Positions 41,577 to 52,200 of a DNA stretch of 64,000 bases are shown here, piece by piece (position 1 is the first letter of the stretch; each line of letters starts with the position of its first letter). The DNA is from Nonomuraea polychroma (GTDB lineage Bacteria; Actinomycetota; Actinomycetes; Streptosporangiales; Streptosporangiaceae): positions 3,844,001 through 3,908,000 of the forward strand of contig NZ_SAUN01000001.1 of the NCBI RefSeq assembly GCF_004011505.1. Reading direction: 5' to 3'. The translations under genes and the position numbers were made by a program. The notes under the pieces are model-generated. The model was not told the DNA's origin and did no database searches. It saw only the letters and a program-made list of their open reading frames with translations.

Positions 41577-43097
41577 ATGAGGGAGCCCAAGGTCCCGGAC
41601 AAGAGCCTCGGGCAGGCCGGTGCCGCGAGGTGGCACAACCCGCATGCGCAGGCGGCCCCCGCGCTGTCCGCGGAGCAGCGGCTCGCCGCGCTCCAGCGGG
41701 CGGCGGGCAACCGCGCCGTCGGCACCGTCCTGCGCCAGCACGCTCCGAAGAGCCCCGGCGTCGTGGCGTGGACCGGGGACCCAGTCTCGATGGCCAAGGC
41801 GCTACGCGACCAACTCATGGCCGGCCAGCACGAGGAGACGTTCGCGAGCATCGCGGCCTCGCTCAGCGGCATGTGGATCCGCGACATCGTCGACACCCTG
41901 CGCGCGTTGCGGATGGACGCGGGAGCCTGGGGGCCGATCAGCTCCTCCCGGCCGTTCACATCCAACCCTCGGCTGGCCAGCGCAGTTGCCGTCGCCAACG
42001 GGCAGGCTCCACAAGAGGCCGGGCTGCCTGCCGACTGGAAGCAGAAGGTCGAGCTTACCGCCATGGCCGACGTGGAGCGCTGGCCGCAGGTCATCGGCCC
42101 CGACTCGCCTCCGCTGGTGCTGGCGCCCACCCCCGAGGTTCCCGGCGCACCCCCTGACCCGCGCCGCGACCCGGAGTACCACGCCGCCCTCTACGACGCC
42201 ATCCGCAGGAACCGGGCCCTGGCGAGCCGGCACCCGCTGCGGCCCAAGAACGCCGGTCACATCTACGTGGGCCCGTCCCATCCCGGTGAGCAGCCCAAGG
42301 GGATGGCCGCGGACGACCCCAAGCGCAAGGCCGTCAACGAGGCCGTCTGGCGCGAGCTGGGGATCGGCGAGGGCACCCAGTCGTCAATCAACACGTGGGA
42401 CGACGCCAAGTTCAGCTTAGGGCCGGGATTCGCGGCCACGGGCCTCCTGCCCAAGGTGATGGACAAACTTGCCGGGCAGGGCGAGGAGATTCTGACGATC
42501 CTGCGGCGGGCGGGCTTCCACCGCGCCAAGTCCGGCTGGTACGTCGTCGACCCTGACGCGCGCACCGTCGCGACGGGACGGCCCGCCCTCGACGTCATCG
42601 CCAAGGACGTCGGCCTGCTCAACACCTTTCTCGACACCACCGACGACCCGAAGCTGCGCCAGCAGTGGATGAACGCCCAGTGGGAGGTGCTGACCGGACA
42701 GGGAGGCGCGGCGGCCGTCCCCGACAACGTGGTGCGGTCCTGGAATCTATCCATGATCGTCTTCGTGGCGCACTGCGTACACTGGCGCACCGCCAGGCCC
42801 TGGACGAAGTGGGCCGCCGAGCCCGAGCCTACCCCGATCGCGGCACTCCGCACGATGTTCCCCCTCCTCCAGAAGACCGACGACCCGCGGATGCTCACGG
42901 CCCAGGCCGCGCAGACCATCCTCGGCTTCTCCGACGGGCTCCTGCGCACCCATCTCGCCGGGCGGGGCGGCGAGATGGGTGGCGGCGGGCCCGGGCCGCT
43001 GCCCGACGACTGGGCCACCGGCCACCAGGGCGCCATCGCCCTGCCGCTCGACGCGAAACGCACCAGGTTCTTCGTCGTCGAAGCCGAAGAGCCGTGA
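41577..43097 (+). CDS. Protein with AAGNRAV motif, possible injection-system cargo
   Basis: A roughly 506-residue protein. Residues about 25-50 (LSAEQRLAALQRAAGNRAVG, then TVLRQHA) contain the LQRAAGNRAV motif found in many actinobacterial proteins linked to extracellular contractile injection systems and DUF4157-type toxins. The rest is novel to me: it includes GPGFAATGLLPKVMDKLAGQ, preceded by INTWDDAKFSLG, resembling the open-ended ('SxxTWD...GPGFAA') pattern of some phage lysozyme-like proteins, and AKSGWYVVDPDART. There is no signal peptide. The start is uncertain: GTG 41493 is in frame, but ATG 41577 gives a shorter N-terminus close to the motif; neither has a strong ribosome binding site. 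No sheath, tube or baseplate gene is in the window. Confidence 0.65.
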   Translation: MREPKVPDKSLGQAGAARWHNPHAQAAPALSAEQRLAALQRAAGNRAVGTVLRQHAPKSPGVVAWTGDPVSMAKALRDQLMAGQHEETFASIAASLSGMWIRDIVDTLRALRMDAGAWGPISSSRPFTSNPRLASAVAVANGQAPQEAGLPADWKQKVELTAMADVERWPQVIGPDSPPLVLAPTPEVPGAPPDPRRDPEYHAALYDAIRRNRALASRHPLRPKNAGHIYVGPSHPGEQPKGMAADDPKRKAVNEAVWRELGIGEGTQSSINTWDDAKFSLGPGFAATGLLPKVMDKLAGQGEEILTILRRAGFHRAKSGWYVVDPDARTVATGRPALDVIAKDVGLLNTFLDTTDDPKLRQQWMNAQWEVLTGQGGAAAVPDNVVRSWNLSMIVFVAHCVHWRTARPWTKWAAEPEPTPIAALRTMFPLLQKTDDPRMLTAQAAQTILGFSDGLLRTHLAGRGGEMGGGGPGPLPDDWATGHQGAIALPLDAKRTRFFVVEAEEP

Positions 43098-43395
43098 TCC
43101 CCTGCCGCGACGACCGCGATGGTCATCTTGGGTTGTTGGCCTATTCTCCCAGGTCAGAGCGCGACGATCTTGTCAGGTACGTAAGGCATGTGGACCGGCC
43201 TTGAAGGCATGTTGCATCGAAGGCGTGCCGGGGTGTTCGCCCGAGCTCGCGATGCCGGTGGGCCGCTATCAGGGGCTGGGGTTGGTCTGGTCGGCCGCTG
43301 CGATCACGGCCACCACGAAACCCTGGTCTTCTCCCAGATCTGTATGCGGCCGGGGAAACTGCCCGAGCTGCCCGCTCGGCTTCCCTGGTATTGAT

Positions 43396-43998
43396 TCAGC
43401 GCGGGGGCCGGGAGGCGAGGTAGCGGGGGACATGATCGTCACAGCAGGCCCAGCGGGTGCCGGACTTGTCGGCAACGGTGTATTTGGGGTGGTTGGGGCA
43501 AGGGTTGTTGCGGTCCCCGCCGCCCCAGGTGCATCGGATGCGGCTGGCCTGGCCGAGTCGGGGATCGTCGGGGTCGTAGTCCTCGATCTTGGCGGCGGGT
43601 GGGCGCAGGCCGGTGCGGTCGCCAACCTCGACGACCTCGTCGGCCCCGAAGGCGCGGCTGGCGCCGGAGGGGCTGAGGTCGGCGGCCTGCCCCAGGGTTT
43701 CCAGGGTGTAGGGGCGTGGGGCGACGTAGGCGCGGCCGTAGGCGAGGAGGAGCCGAATCTGGGTGTCGGCGTCCTTTTTGACCGCGACCAGGTCCTCGAT
43801 GGTCGTCAGCAGGGGATCGAAACCGGGGCCGCTGGCGTCCCATGCCGCGTCCAGGCTCTCCACGAACGCGGCGCGGGCTTCCTCGACGCCGGCGACCGCA
43901 GTGTCGAACGACTCGGGTGTGGTCTCGTCGTGCTCGGTGGCGACCGGCATCGGGTGGCGGATCGCCGCGAGATCAGCAAGCATCTCACGTGAAGTCAT
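43396..43998 (-). CDS. Hypothetical protein with HTH-like and Cys/His-rich ends
   Basis: A 200-residue protein from ATG 43998. The N-terminal half is helical (MLADLAAIRHPM, FDTAVAGVEEARAAFVESLD). LETLGQAADLSPSGASRAFG near residue 120 looks like a helix-turn-helix. The C-terminus (CTWGGGDRNNPCPNHP and WACCDDHVPRYL) has Cys, Cys, His, Cys-Cys, His in zinc-binding-like spacing. Such proteins are common on actinobacterial integrative plasmids, from memory. A GTACAA/TTGTAC palindrome lies 30 bp upstream and may be an autoregulatory operator (inference). Confidence 0.7.
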   Translation of the reverse strand: MTSREMLADLAAIRHPMPVATEHDETTPESFDTAVAGVEEARAAFVESLDAAWDASGPGFDPLLTTIEDLVAVKKDADTQIRLLLAYGRAYVAPRPYTLETLGQAADLSPSGASRAFGADEVVEVGDRTGLRPPAAKIEDYDPDDPRLGQASRIRCTWGGGDRNNPCPNHPKYTVADKSGTRWACCDDHVPRYLASRPPR

Positions 43999-44027
43999 AC
44001 GAGAACCATGCAACCTTTTTTGCGTGA

Positions 44028-44044
44028 GTACAAGAACATTGTAC
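44028..44044. promoter_or_regulatory. Palindrome GTACAA-N5-TTGTAC
   Basis: A perfect inverted repeat in an AT-rich stretch, 30 bp upstream of the start at 43998. The position suits an operator over or next to the promoter of the HTH-containing hypothetical gene. Confidence 0.55.
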
Positions 44045-44441
44045 GAGATCGCAATATTGAAGGAGTATAAGGTCTCCAGTGGCGGGATGATCTTCGCGCC
44101 CGCGCCGACAACGGCATCTCGTGCGCCGCCGGGCGGCTGGTCCTGCCGCCCGCGACCGCCAGGACATCGACCAGGACGCCCAGAGCGTCCCGCAAGAAGC
44201 CGGGAACATTGACGTGTCCGCGCCGGAGATGCTCGGGGCTGCCCGATCGTCGGGTGGGTCACGACATAGGCGATGGCCGAGGGACGGGTCCGCCCTTCGA
44301 ATCACGACGCCGAAGATCCCTAGACGACAATGCCACACTATGCGAATATGTGTTCGATTAGGGAAGATCGTCAGCGGAGCCGAGTCCCGCAGTCATGTCG
44401 GAGTGCTCGCTTCTCCCCTTCTCCTCCAGAACGGAGTGCCT

Positions 44442-46123
44442 GTGCGCCCATCAACCTCTGCCCGAGCTCCTCTGTCCTGCCGATTAGTCGCCTGGGCCGG
44501 GACCCTGCTCCTGACGGCGGCCCTGCTCGTCACTCAGGCGCCCACCGCCGCAACCGCCGCGGCCGCCGCGACCGTCACCGAACTCGGCGTCGCCGCCGAC
44601 AGGGGCGGCGACGTGGTGGGGCACAGCGGCAAAATCTTCGTCGCCGCCGACGATCGGATCGTGGTCACCAAAGCGACGGCGCGCTCATCGACACGATCAG
44701 CGGCCTGTCCGGTGCCGTGGCCCTGTCCGTGGCGGACAACGGCAGGAAGGTGTACGCGGCGCTGCGCGATTCGCATGAAGTGATCGAGATCGACATCGCA
44801 ACACTCGCCATCACCAAGCGGATCGACCTCACCGCCTACCCGTGCCCGTCCACGCTGGCCCAGTCGTACGAGCGGCTGTGGGTCGGATACGGGTGCGGCC
44901 AAGCGGGGGAAGGAGGCGTCGTCGCCCTCGAGCTGTGGAGGCCGACACCCACCCTCGTCCCGGTCGGGCCAGGCACGACGCAGCCTCCGCTGGTCGCCGT
45001 CGCGGGGAGCACTCTGGTGGCGGGAGAGCCGGGAGCGGGCCCCGCCTCGATCAGGGTGTATGACGTCAGCACCACCCCGGCCACCCCGCGCGGTGAGATC
45101 CGCGCTGACACGTCCCTGCGGGACCTCGCCCTCGCCGACTACGGGTCAGCGGCGCTGTCGGCGCTGGCCGACACCCACCGGTTCGACGCCTGGGACACGA
45201 CGACCAACGCCAAGACCCGCGCCTACGACAGCGGCGAGCTGAGCGAGCACGGCCTCCCCACCGCCGTCGCGGCCAGCCCGAACGGCGCCTACGTCGTGGG
45301 CGGCTGGAACTCCTCCGCGGGCGACGCGGCGGAGCTCGTGGTGTACGACGCGACCAGCGCGGAGGTCATCTACACAGCCGCCCACCAGGGGAAGGTGGTC
45401 GTGGCGGGCAGCATCGAGTTCTACGGCACACTCACCTTCGCGGTTTTGAAAGAGCCCGGCACCGGGCGGATGCACCTCTGGCGGCTGCCTCCCTCGCCCT
45501 ACCACTCCTCCACGCTGACCTTGACGGCTCCCTCCAAGGTGACCGCGCTCAAGCAGTCGACCCTCAGCGGACGACTCACGCTGAGCAGCGGACTGCCACC
45601 CGGCGTACAGACGCTTGAACTGTACCGCTGGCTCCCCGACGGCACCTCCAGGCCGTTCCAGGAGATCGCCACGGCGGCGGACGGGACCTATCAATTCACC
45701 GACGCCCCGCCGTCGACCGGGGCGTTCAAGTATCAGGTGTACTGGCCGGGCAACTCATGGTTCTGGGGTAGCGGCTCCTCGGTGACCGTCACGGTGGCCA
45801 GGTACCAGCCGACGATCACCGCGACCGGACCGGCGACGGGCAACGTCGGCGAGCGACTCGAATTCAGCGGAACCTTCGGTGCCGACGGCATCACCTTCCC
45901 GCGGACGATCATCACCGTATCGCGCAAGGTCGTCAGCCCGGACGGCACCGGCACCTCGACGGGCCTGGTGAAGTTGACCCCCGCCGCCGACGGATCGTTC
46001 AGCTTCTCCGATACGCCGACCACGGCCGGCGAACACACGTACACCGTCAACTTGCTCGGCAACTCGACCATCGAGCCAGCGAGCACCACCCACGTGGTCA
46101 CCGTCCTCCAGCCGCCCGCTTAG
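44442..46123 (+). pseudogene. Secreted propeller/Ig-like protein with a one-base frameshift
   Basis: GTG 44442, with ACGGAG five bases upstream, starts a signal peptide (RLVAWAGTLLLTAALLVTQA, cleavage near AATA) and a beta-propeller-like region (GVAADRGGDVVGHSGKIFVA). Near 44670 the frame is lost; one extra base would join it to SDGALIDTISGLSGAVALSV and continue through YNCE/WD-like repeats (VIEIDIATLAITKRIDLT and others) to about residue 370. Two bacterial Ig-like domains follow (LTAPSKVTALKQSTLSGRLT; PTITATGPATGNVGERLEFS). The corrected length is 560 residues. It has no sorting motif, so it is probably a secreted or surface-shed protein. As given, only about 75 residues are made. A sequencing error is possible. 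Confidence 0.72.
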
Positions 46124-46136
46124 CATCCCGACGCCC

Positions 46137-46166
46137 GGGTGACGGCGACCCGACTCGCCGTCACCC
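46137..46166. terminator. 12-bp hairpin between convergent genes
   Basis: GGGTGACGGCGA (46137-46148), six-base loop CCCGAC, TCGCCGTCACCC (46155-46166): a perfect 12-bp stem starting 13 bp after the plus-strand stop at 46123. It probably terminates that gene, and may also act on the minus-strand methyltransferase gene that ends at 46331. Confidence 0.8.
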
Positions 46167-46330
46167 ATGTCTCCCGCCCCATCGCGAAGGACTGACAGAG
46201 GCTCCCAACCGCGTGCCACCGGAATACGGCTGAAACGGGCCGCGGGACGGCGTAGCCGCTGTTCAGCTCCTTGATCGTCAGCTGCGCGGGCTTGACTTCG
46301 CAGGGTCTGCACGCTCGCGTGGCGGCTGCC

Positions 46331-47047
46331 TCATCCCGCGGTGAACAGGTAGTTGCGCCGACGGGCGACCACCTGGTCTGTACGCTGCCAGCGGCGGCGC
46401 TTCCAGACGTGCATCCGGTAGCCACGCTCGATCAGCGACCCGGCGACCTCGGTGGAGGTCCTGCCGTACTTGTCGAGGTGGCGCTGCTCGATCTCCAGCA
46501 GGAGCGCGGGCTGGTGCTGCTCGATTGTCCACTTGGCCCCTTCCAGCACCTTCGCCTCGAAGCCCTCCACGTCTACCTTGATGAAGTCCACGCGCGCGAT
46601 CTCCCGCAGCTCGCACACGCGGTCCACGCTGTACACCGGCACCTCCAGCTTCTTGGCGGCGGCGAACCGCCCCGGGTGCTTCAGCCCTTCCTCCAGGTGC
46701 GCCCAGCCGTGGATCGGCAGCCCGAATCGGTAGGGCAGTCGCAGTGTGCGCCACCCGAGCGACGCGCCCAGCGCGGCGTTGGTGATCTGCACGTTGCGCG
46801 CGCCGGACGCGCGGCACCCGGCCTGCAGGATCCGGTACGGCACGGGCAGCGGCTCGAAGCTGTGTACCTGCCCGGTCCGGCCGACGAGGTGGGCCAGTGG
46901 ATAGGTGTACATCCCGTACGCGGCACCAATGTCGAAGCAGACCGCTCCCGGCCGGACGAAGGTGGACAGGCCAAGCAGTTCGGGTTCGCTGAGGGAGACC
47001 GTGGCCCCAGCCCGCAGCAGCGCGGCCGCGACTGTCAATCTGATCAT
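46331..47047 (-). CDS. FkbM-family methyltransferase
   Basis: A 238-residue SAM-dependent methyltransferase. The SAM motif is VCFDIGAAYGMYTYPLAHLV (near residue 35), the family acid loop is VHSFEPLP, and the conserved block IARVDFIKVDVEGFEAKVLE is diagnostic of FkbM. The family methylates sugar or polyketide hydroxyls. The substrate is not evident, and no glycosyl or polyketide genes lie next to it. The N-terminus (MIRLTVAAALLRAGATVSLS) is hydrophobic but short and not a clear membrane anchor. It is a single gene convergent with the secreted propeller gene. Confidence 0.88.
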   Translation of the reverse strand: MIRLTVAAALLRAGATVSLSEPELLGLSTFVRPGAVCFDIGAAYGMYTYPLAHLVGRTGQVHSFEPLPVPYRILQAGCRASGARNVQITNAALGASLGWRTLRLPYRFGLPIHGWAHLEEGLKHPGRFAAAKKLEVPVYSVDRVCELREIARVDFIKVDVEGFEAKVLEGAKWTIEQHQPALLLEIEQRHLDKYGRTSTEVAGSLIERGYRMHVWKRRRWQRTDQVVARRRNYLFTAG

Positions 47048-47089
47048 GCAGCCAACGGTAGGAAGGGGACGCGGGGCGGTGGATCCCCC

Positions 47090-47785
47090 TCAGGAGCGCA
47101 GTCGCGGGCTCCGCCGTGCCTCCGGAGAGGGATCGCCGGCCACCACCAGGCCGCTCTCATAGGCGAACACCACCGCCTGCGCCCGGTCGCGCAGCCCCAG
47201 CTTGGTGAAGATGCGCCCCATGTGCGACTTCACGGTCTCCTCTGCGATCGTCAGCTCGCCGGCGATCTCGGCGTTGGCCAGCCCGGCCGCCACCAGCCGC
47301 AGGACGTCCCGCTCGCGGCCGGTCAGCGTGTTGAGCCGCAGCGACTCGGCCTCGTCCAGGGGCCGGCGGGAGGTGAACTCCTCGATGAGCCTGCGGGTGA
47401 CCGAGGGCGCCAGCAGCGCCTGGCCGGCGGCGACGACGCGGACGGCGGTGATGAGGTCCTCCGGCGGCGCGTCCTTCAGTAGGAACCCGCTGGCCCCGCC
47501 GCGCAGGGCCGCGTAGACGTAGTCGTCGACGTCGAAGGTGGTCAAGATCAGCACTTTGGTGTCGCGGCCGGTGCCGATGATGCGGCGGGTGGCCTCTAGG
47601 CCGTCGAGGTTGGGCATGCGTACGTCCATGAGCACGACGTCGGGCCGCAGTTCCCGGGCGGCCGCCACCGCCTCCAGGCCGTCGCGGGCCTCCCCGAGCA
47701 CCTGGAGGTCGGGCTGGGCGGAGATCAGCGCCGCGAACCCGGCTCTGATCATCGCCTGGTCGTCGGCCACGAGCACCGTGATCAT
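47090..47785 (-). CDS. NarL/FixJ-type response regulator
   Basis: A 231-residue response regulator. The receiver domain (about 1-120) has the acidic pair in VADDQAM, the phospho-acceptor Asp54-type VVLMDVRMP, the Thr in LTTFD and the Lys in LLKDAP. The LuxR-type HTH is C-terminal (LTGRERDVLRLVAAGLANAE, then LTIAEETVKSHMGRIFTKLG). ATG 47785 overlaps the kinase stop by 4 bp, so the pair is translationally coupled. It binds DNA as a phosphorylated dimer; targets are unknown. Confidence 0.95.
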   Translation of the reverse strand: MITVLVADDQAMIRAGFAALISAQPDLQVLGEARDGLEAVAAARELRPDVVLMDVRMPNLDGLEATRRIIGTGRDTKVLILTTFDVDDYVYAALRGGASGFLLKDAPPEDLITAVRVVAAGQALLAPSVTRRLIEEFTSRRPLDEAESLRLNTLTGRERDVLRLVAAGLANAEIAGELTIAEETVKSHMGRIFTKLGLRDRAQAVVFAYESGLVVAGDPSPEARRSPRLRS

Positions 47786-49002
47786 GCATCATCTCCCTTC
47801 GGCAGCCTTGCGCGTACGGTGAAGCCGCCCTCTTCCGTCGCGCCCGCGGTGAGCTTGCCGCCGAGCGCCGTTACCCGTTCGCGCATGCCGATCAGCCCGA
47901 GCCCCGGTCCGGTATGACTATCGGGGACCCGCGCCTCCACCGCTGGGGTGGTCCGGGGCGGGGGCGGCTCGTTATCCACCTCCACCGTCACCCCGTCGGC
48001 GTCGGCCTGGACCACGACGGTCGTGTCGGCGGCCGGCGCGTGGCGTACGACGTTGCTCAGCGCCTCCTGGGCGATCCGGTAGACGGTGACTGACTCCACC
48101 GGCGACAGCGACGGCTCGCCGGCGACCGTGAATCGGACGGGCACGCCCGCCCGGCGTACGGACTCCACGAGCTCGTTCAGGTCGGCCAGGCCGGGCTGCG
48201 GCGCGGTCCGGACCGGGCCGTCCGTACCGCGCAGGGCGCCGAGCAGGAGGCGCATGTCCCGCAGGGACGCGCGAGCGGCGGCGTTGATGGCGGCGAACTC
48301 CCGGGCTGCCGGCTCGCTCACCCCGCCCTCGACCCGGTAAGGGGCGCTGGCCGCCTGCACGGCGATCACCGACATGTGATGGGCCACCACGTCGTGCAGC
48401 TCCCTGGCGATGCGGGTCCGCTCCTCGAGAATCCGTGTCCGCCCGACCTCCTCAGCCGCGCGCAGGGTGTCGAGCCGCCGCGCCCGGCGGGCGTCGCCGA
48501 CCAACACGGCGGCCAGCAGCACCAGGCTCCAACTCCCCACGCCGGTGAGCACGACGACCGGGCCCGCGACGTCGAACAGCAAGACCGTGGCCGTTCCCGC
48601 CGCGATGGTTACGACGCAGGCGATCGCCGTGATGCGGCGGGTGACCGACAGGGCCAGCACGTACATGACGGGTAACTGGGCGAACAGCAAGTTGAAATAC
48701 CACGGCAGGGGCGTCATCGGGCTGGCCAGCGCAACCCCGACAGAGGTGATGAGTGGCCCGGCCACCGCCATGACCACCCACGCGGCCACGGGCCGGTACC
48801 ACGCAAGGAGCACAGGGCCGGACGCCAGCACGGCCGCCGGGATGGCAAGCACACCGAAGTCCCCGGCCGCCGCGAAGAGCGTCGTATTGCCGACGAGCAG
48901 GATCCCGGCCAGGACCGCGAAAGGGCGGCACCGGAGCATCGGACGCTCCGTGCCGGGGGAGGTAGGCATCCGCACGTCGTACAAATCCCGAATTACCCCC
49001 AT
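47782..49002 (-). CDS. Sensor histidine kinase (NarL-partner type)
   Basis: A 406-residue membrane kinase. The N-terminal half has about five hydrophobic helices (CRPFAVLAGILLVGNTTLFA, VLLAWYRPVAAWVVMAV, LFAQLPVMYVLALSV, IACVVTIAAGTATVLLF and VGSWSLVLLAAVLVG). Then comes HisKA_3 (RTRIARELHDVVAHHMSVIA, phospho-His in ELHDVVAHH) and a HATPase domain (EALSNVVRHAP N-box, PGLGLIGMRER G-box). ATG 49002 is chosen; the frame is open to 49542, and an internal start at MPTSPGTERP is possible. There is no large extracellular domain, so it probably senses a membrane signal. It is upstream of, and coupled to, the response regulator. Confidence 0.93.
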   Translation of the reverse strand: MGVIRDLYDVRMPTSPGTERPMLRCRPFAVLAGILLVGNTTLFAAAGDFGVLAIPAAVLASGPVLLAWYRPVAAWVVMAVAGPLITSVGVALASPMTPLPWYFNLLFAQLPVMYVLALSVTRRITAIACVVTIAAGTATVLLFDVAGPVVVLTGVGSWSLVLLAAVLVGDARRARRLDTLRAAEEVGRTRILEERTRIARELHDVVAHHMSVIAVQAASAPYRVEGGVSEPAAREFAAINAAARASLRDMRLLLGALRGTDGPVRTAPQPGLADLNELVESVRRAGVPVRFTVAGEPSLSPVESVTVYRIAQEALSNVVRHAPAADTTVVVQADADGVTVEVDNEPPPPRTTPAVEARVPDSHTGPGLGLIGMRERVTALGGKLTAGATEEGGFTVRARLPKGDDA

Positions 49003-49233
49003 GCCGCTCACCCTATGGGTCCGCCTGCCCACCCGCGCCAACCGTCGAAAGTGGCAGCCGACTGTCGTACAGGTGGTCAGCCATTCCCGGCCTCCTCCGT
49101 GTGAGCCCTGGGCGCGGCGGCTCACGCCTCCTAGATCACCATTCGAAGGGACGATACCCGCACAGATCCCGAGCAGCGACCGGACCTGCTTCTGAGAGCC
49201 CATCGCCGGAGCCCGACCCGCCGCGGCACCGGC

Positions 49234-52200
49234 TTGGCCTTCACGTTGCGGCTGAAGGTCGAGCCGAAGAAGCCAGTCTGGCCCCAGCCGGGCAAGGCCG
49301 AAGTGGCCGTGCCGCAGCCGGGCAAGCTGGCCGACGCTGGGGCGCTGCCGGTGAAGGTGGGCCAGGTCCGAGGAGCCGGGCTGGATAAGGTCACGATCGA
49401 GACGCTCTCCCCCGAGGCCGCACAGAAGCTGGGCGGGGTAGGGATCGCCGCCCGGCTGGTACGAGCCGATGGCCAGACCGCCCCGGGCAAGGTACGGGCG
49501 GCATTTTCTTACGCCGGCTTCCGCGACGCCTACGGTGGCCAATTTGTGAGCCGGCTGCAGGTGCTGCGGTTACCCGCATGCGCGCTGCAGCAGCCGCGTC
49601 CGCGCTCGTGTGTGGTGCGGCCGACGGTGGTGCCTTCGGTCAACGATCTCAAGACGGGCACGCTGACCGCCGAGGTGGAGGCGGCTCCGGCCAACACCAG
49701 GCAGACCACCGCGCAGGCGCCCGGGTTGGGCAAGGACCGCAAGAAGGACGCGGCCAAGGCGTCCGACACCATGCTGACCGCGCAACTCGCGGAGGGCTCG
49801 GTGTACATGCTGGCGGCCAATGTGAAGGGGCCGGACGGCAACTGGGGCGCCACCGACCTCAAACCGTCCGGCACGTGGCAGGCGGGCACGTCCGGTGGCG
49901 GGTTCGACTATGAGGTGCCGCTTCCGGAGCCGCCGTCGCCGGCCGGTGAGGGCCCGGATCTGTCGTTGCAGTACGACGCCTCGTCGGTGGACGGTCAGGG
50001 GGCGTGGACCAACAACCAGTCCGGCGTGGTCGGGGCTGGCTGGGACCTGAGCGCGGGCTTCATCGAGCGGCGCTATCGCCGCTGCACGGTGTCGACCTAC
50101 TACGACCCCGACACTGCCGAGCTGGTGTGGATCGCCCAGGAGAGCACGTCGGGCCGGGCGTTGTGCTGGGAGTCCCCGGATCAGACCGACGGCGATTCGA
50201 CCACCAATGATCTGACGCAGTCGGAGCTGGTGCTGAGCGCGGGCGGCCGGTCGGCGCAGATCGTCAAGGACCGCACCTCAGGCGGCTGGAAGACGGTCCC
50301 GGACTTCGGCTGGAAGATCGAGCAGGTGGCCGGGGGCGCGGACGGCAACCCCTACTGGAAGATCACCGACCGGGAGGGGCAGGTCTGGCGGTTCGGCTCC
50401 ACCAGGGACGCCCAGTGGCAGGTCCCCTACGTCGGAGATGACAACGGCGAGCCGTGTTTTGACCGGTACTGGAACAACGCCATCCCGCCGACCTGTACCG
50501 GGGTGTGGCGGTGGAACTTGGACCAGGAGGCCGACCGCAACGAGAACGTGATCGACTACTCCTACACCCGGGAGACGAACTACTTCTGCCTGCCCTCGTG
50601 CGTCGATGAGGTCTACCAGACGCTGCCGTATGATCGGGGCGGGTTCCTGGCGTCGGTGTCGTGGGGGCACAACACGCAGGTTGCCGGCAGTACGCCGACC
50701 GCGCGCACCACGTTCACCACTGCTGCCCGCGACGGCGGCGATGTGCCTACCGACCTGCGCTGCGACCAGGCGGCCGGGTGCGCCAACGACGCGATCGCGT
50801 TCTTCTCCACCCGTAAGCTCACCACTATCGGCACCGAGTCCCGCAACCCCACATCGGGTGTGTGGGATCCGGTGGATCGGCTGAACTTCACCCACGCCTG
50901 GATGTATCAGCGCACCGATCAAGGGCTGCCGTTCGACTCGGTGATGTGGCTGGAGACCGTGCAACAGGCTGGCCAGGCGGCCAGCCCGAACGTCACGCTG
51001 CCGCCGCTGGACTTCGACGCGGTGATGCTGGCCGGAAAGATGGACTACATCAACACCTCCGACTGGCCAAGCCAGGTGTCCTGGCGGATGGTGCCGCGCA
51101 TCGCCGCGATCGGCAACGGGATGGGTGGCCGGATCGAGGTCACCTACGGCCAGGCGGATCCGTGTGGCGGGGGCAAGGGCCGCGATGGCTCCAACTACCT
51201 GGCCGACCAGGTGGGCGACTGCTACCAGATCGACATGGGCACCGACCCCACCTCGGGTTTTGAGGCCTGGACCCGCTACTACAAGCAGCTGGCCACCAAG
51301 GTGGTCGAGCGGGATATGGTCGCCGGCTCCCCGGACATGGTGCACAGTTATGAGTTCCTGGGTAGCCCGCGCTGGGCCAACCCGGTGCAGTTCGCCGAGC
51401 CCGCGTTGGCCCCCTCGGGCACGGACTGGCGCGGCTATGCCGAGGTCCGCACGCTGCAGGGATCGGGCACCGATCCGGCTGGCTACACCGTCACCACGCA
51501 GACGTTCCTGCGCGGCAGCGAGCTGCAGGTCACCCACTTCGACGGCACCGCTATCACCGACGCGCCGCTGTTGCAGGGTCAGGTGCTGCAGGAGCAGACG
51601 TGGCAGATGACCTCGTTCAGCCCGCGCGCCTACACAGAGGTCGATTCCACCCGCTGGGAGTACACGCTCCAGACCACCGGTAACGGCCCGGGGAGCATGG
51701 ACCCCGCCCTTGTTCTGCAGACCCGGGAGCGCTCGCGGCAGAAAGTGACCGGTGGCACCTGGCGCTACACCGATGAACGGACCGCCTACAACAGCGACGG
51801 CCTGCCGACCAAGGTCAATGACTACGGCCAGGACGGCGTGAGGACCGATAACTCCTGTACCACCACCTCCTACGCCCGCAACGCTGACCCCGGCCATTGG
51901 CTGGTCGACTTCCCGTCGGTGGAGGAGAAACGCGCCGGCGACGACTGCACCGCCGGCACGCTGGTCGGCAAGACCGTCACCCTGTACGACGCGGGCACGG
52001 ATCCGGCGACGAACAAGCCGAGCGACGGCAACCCCACCGAGGTCCGCTCCTTCGCTGCCGCCTCCACCATCTCAGTCAGCAAGGCCACCTTCGATGACTA
52101 CGGGTGGACGCTGACCTCCACCGACCCGCTCAACAAGACCACCACGACCACCTACACTCCGGCCGTCGGCTGGCCCAAAGACGGCATCACCGTCACCAAT

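Noticed and set aside
50278..51897. 539-residue minus-strand open frame inside the Rhs gene
   Set aside because: Shadow frame opposite well-defined YD-repeat coding sequence.
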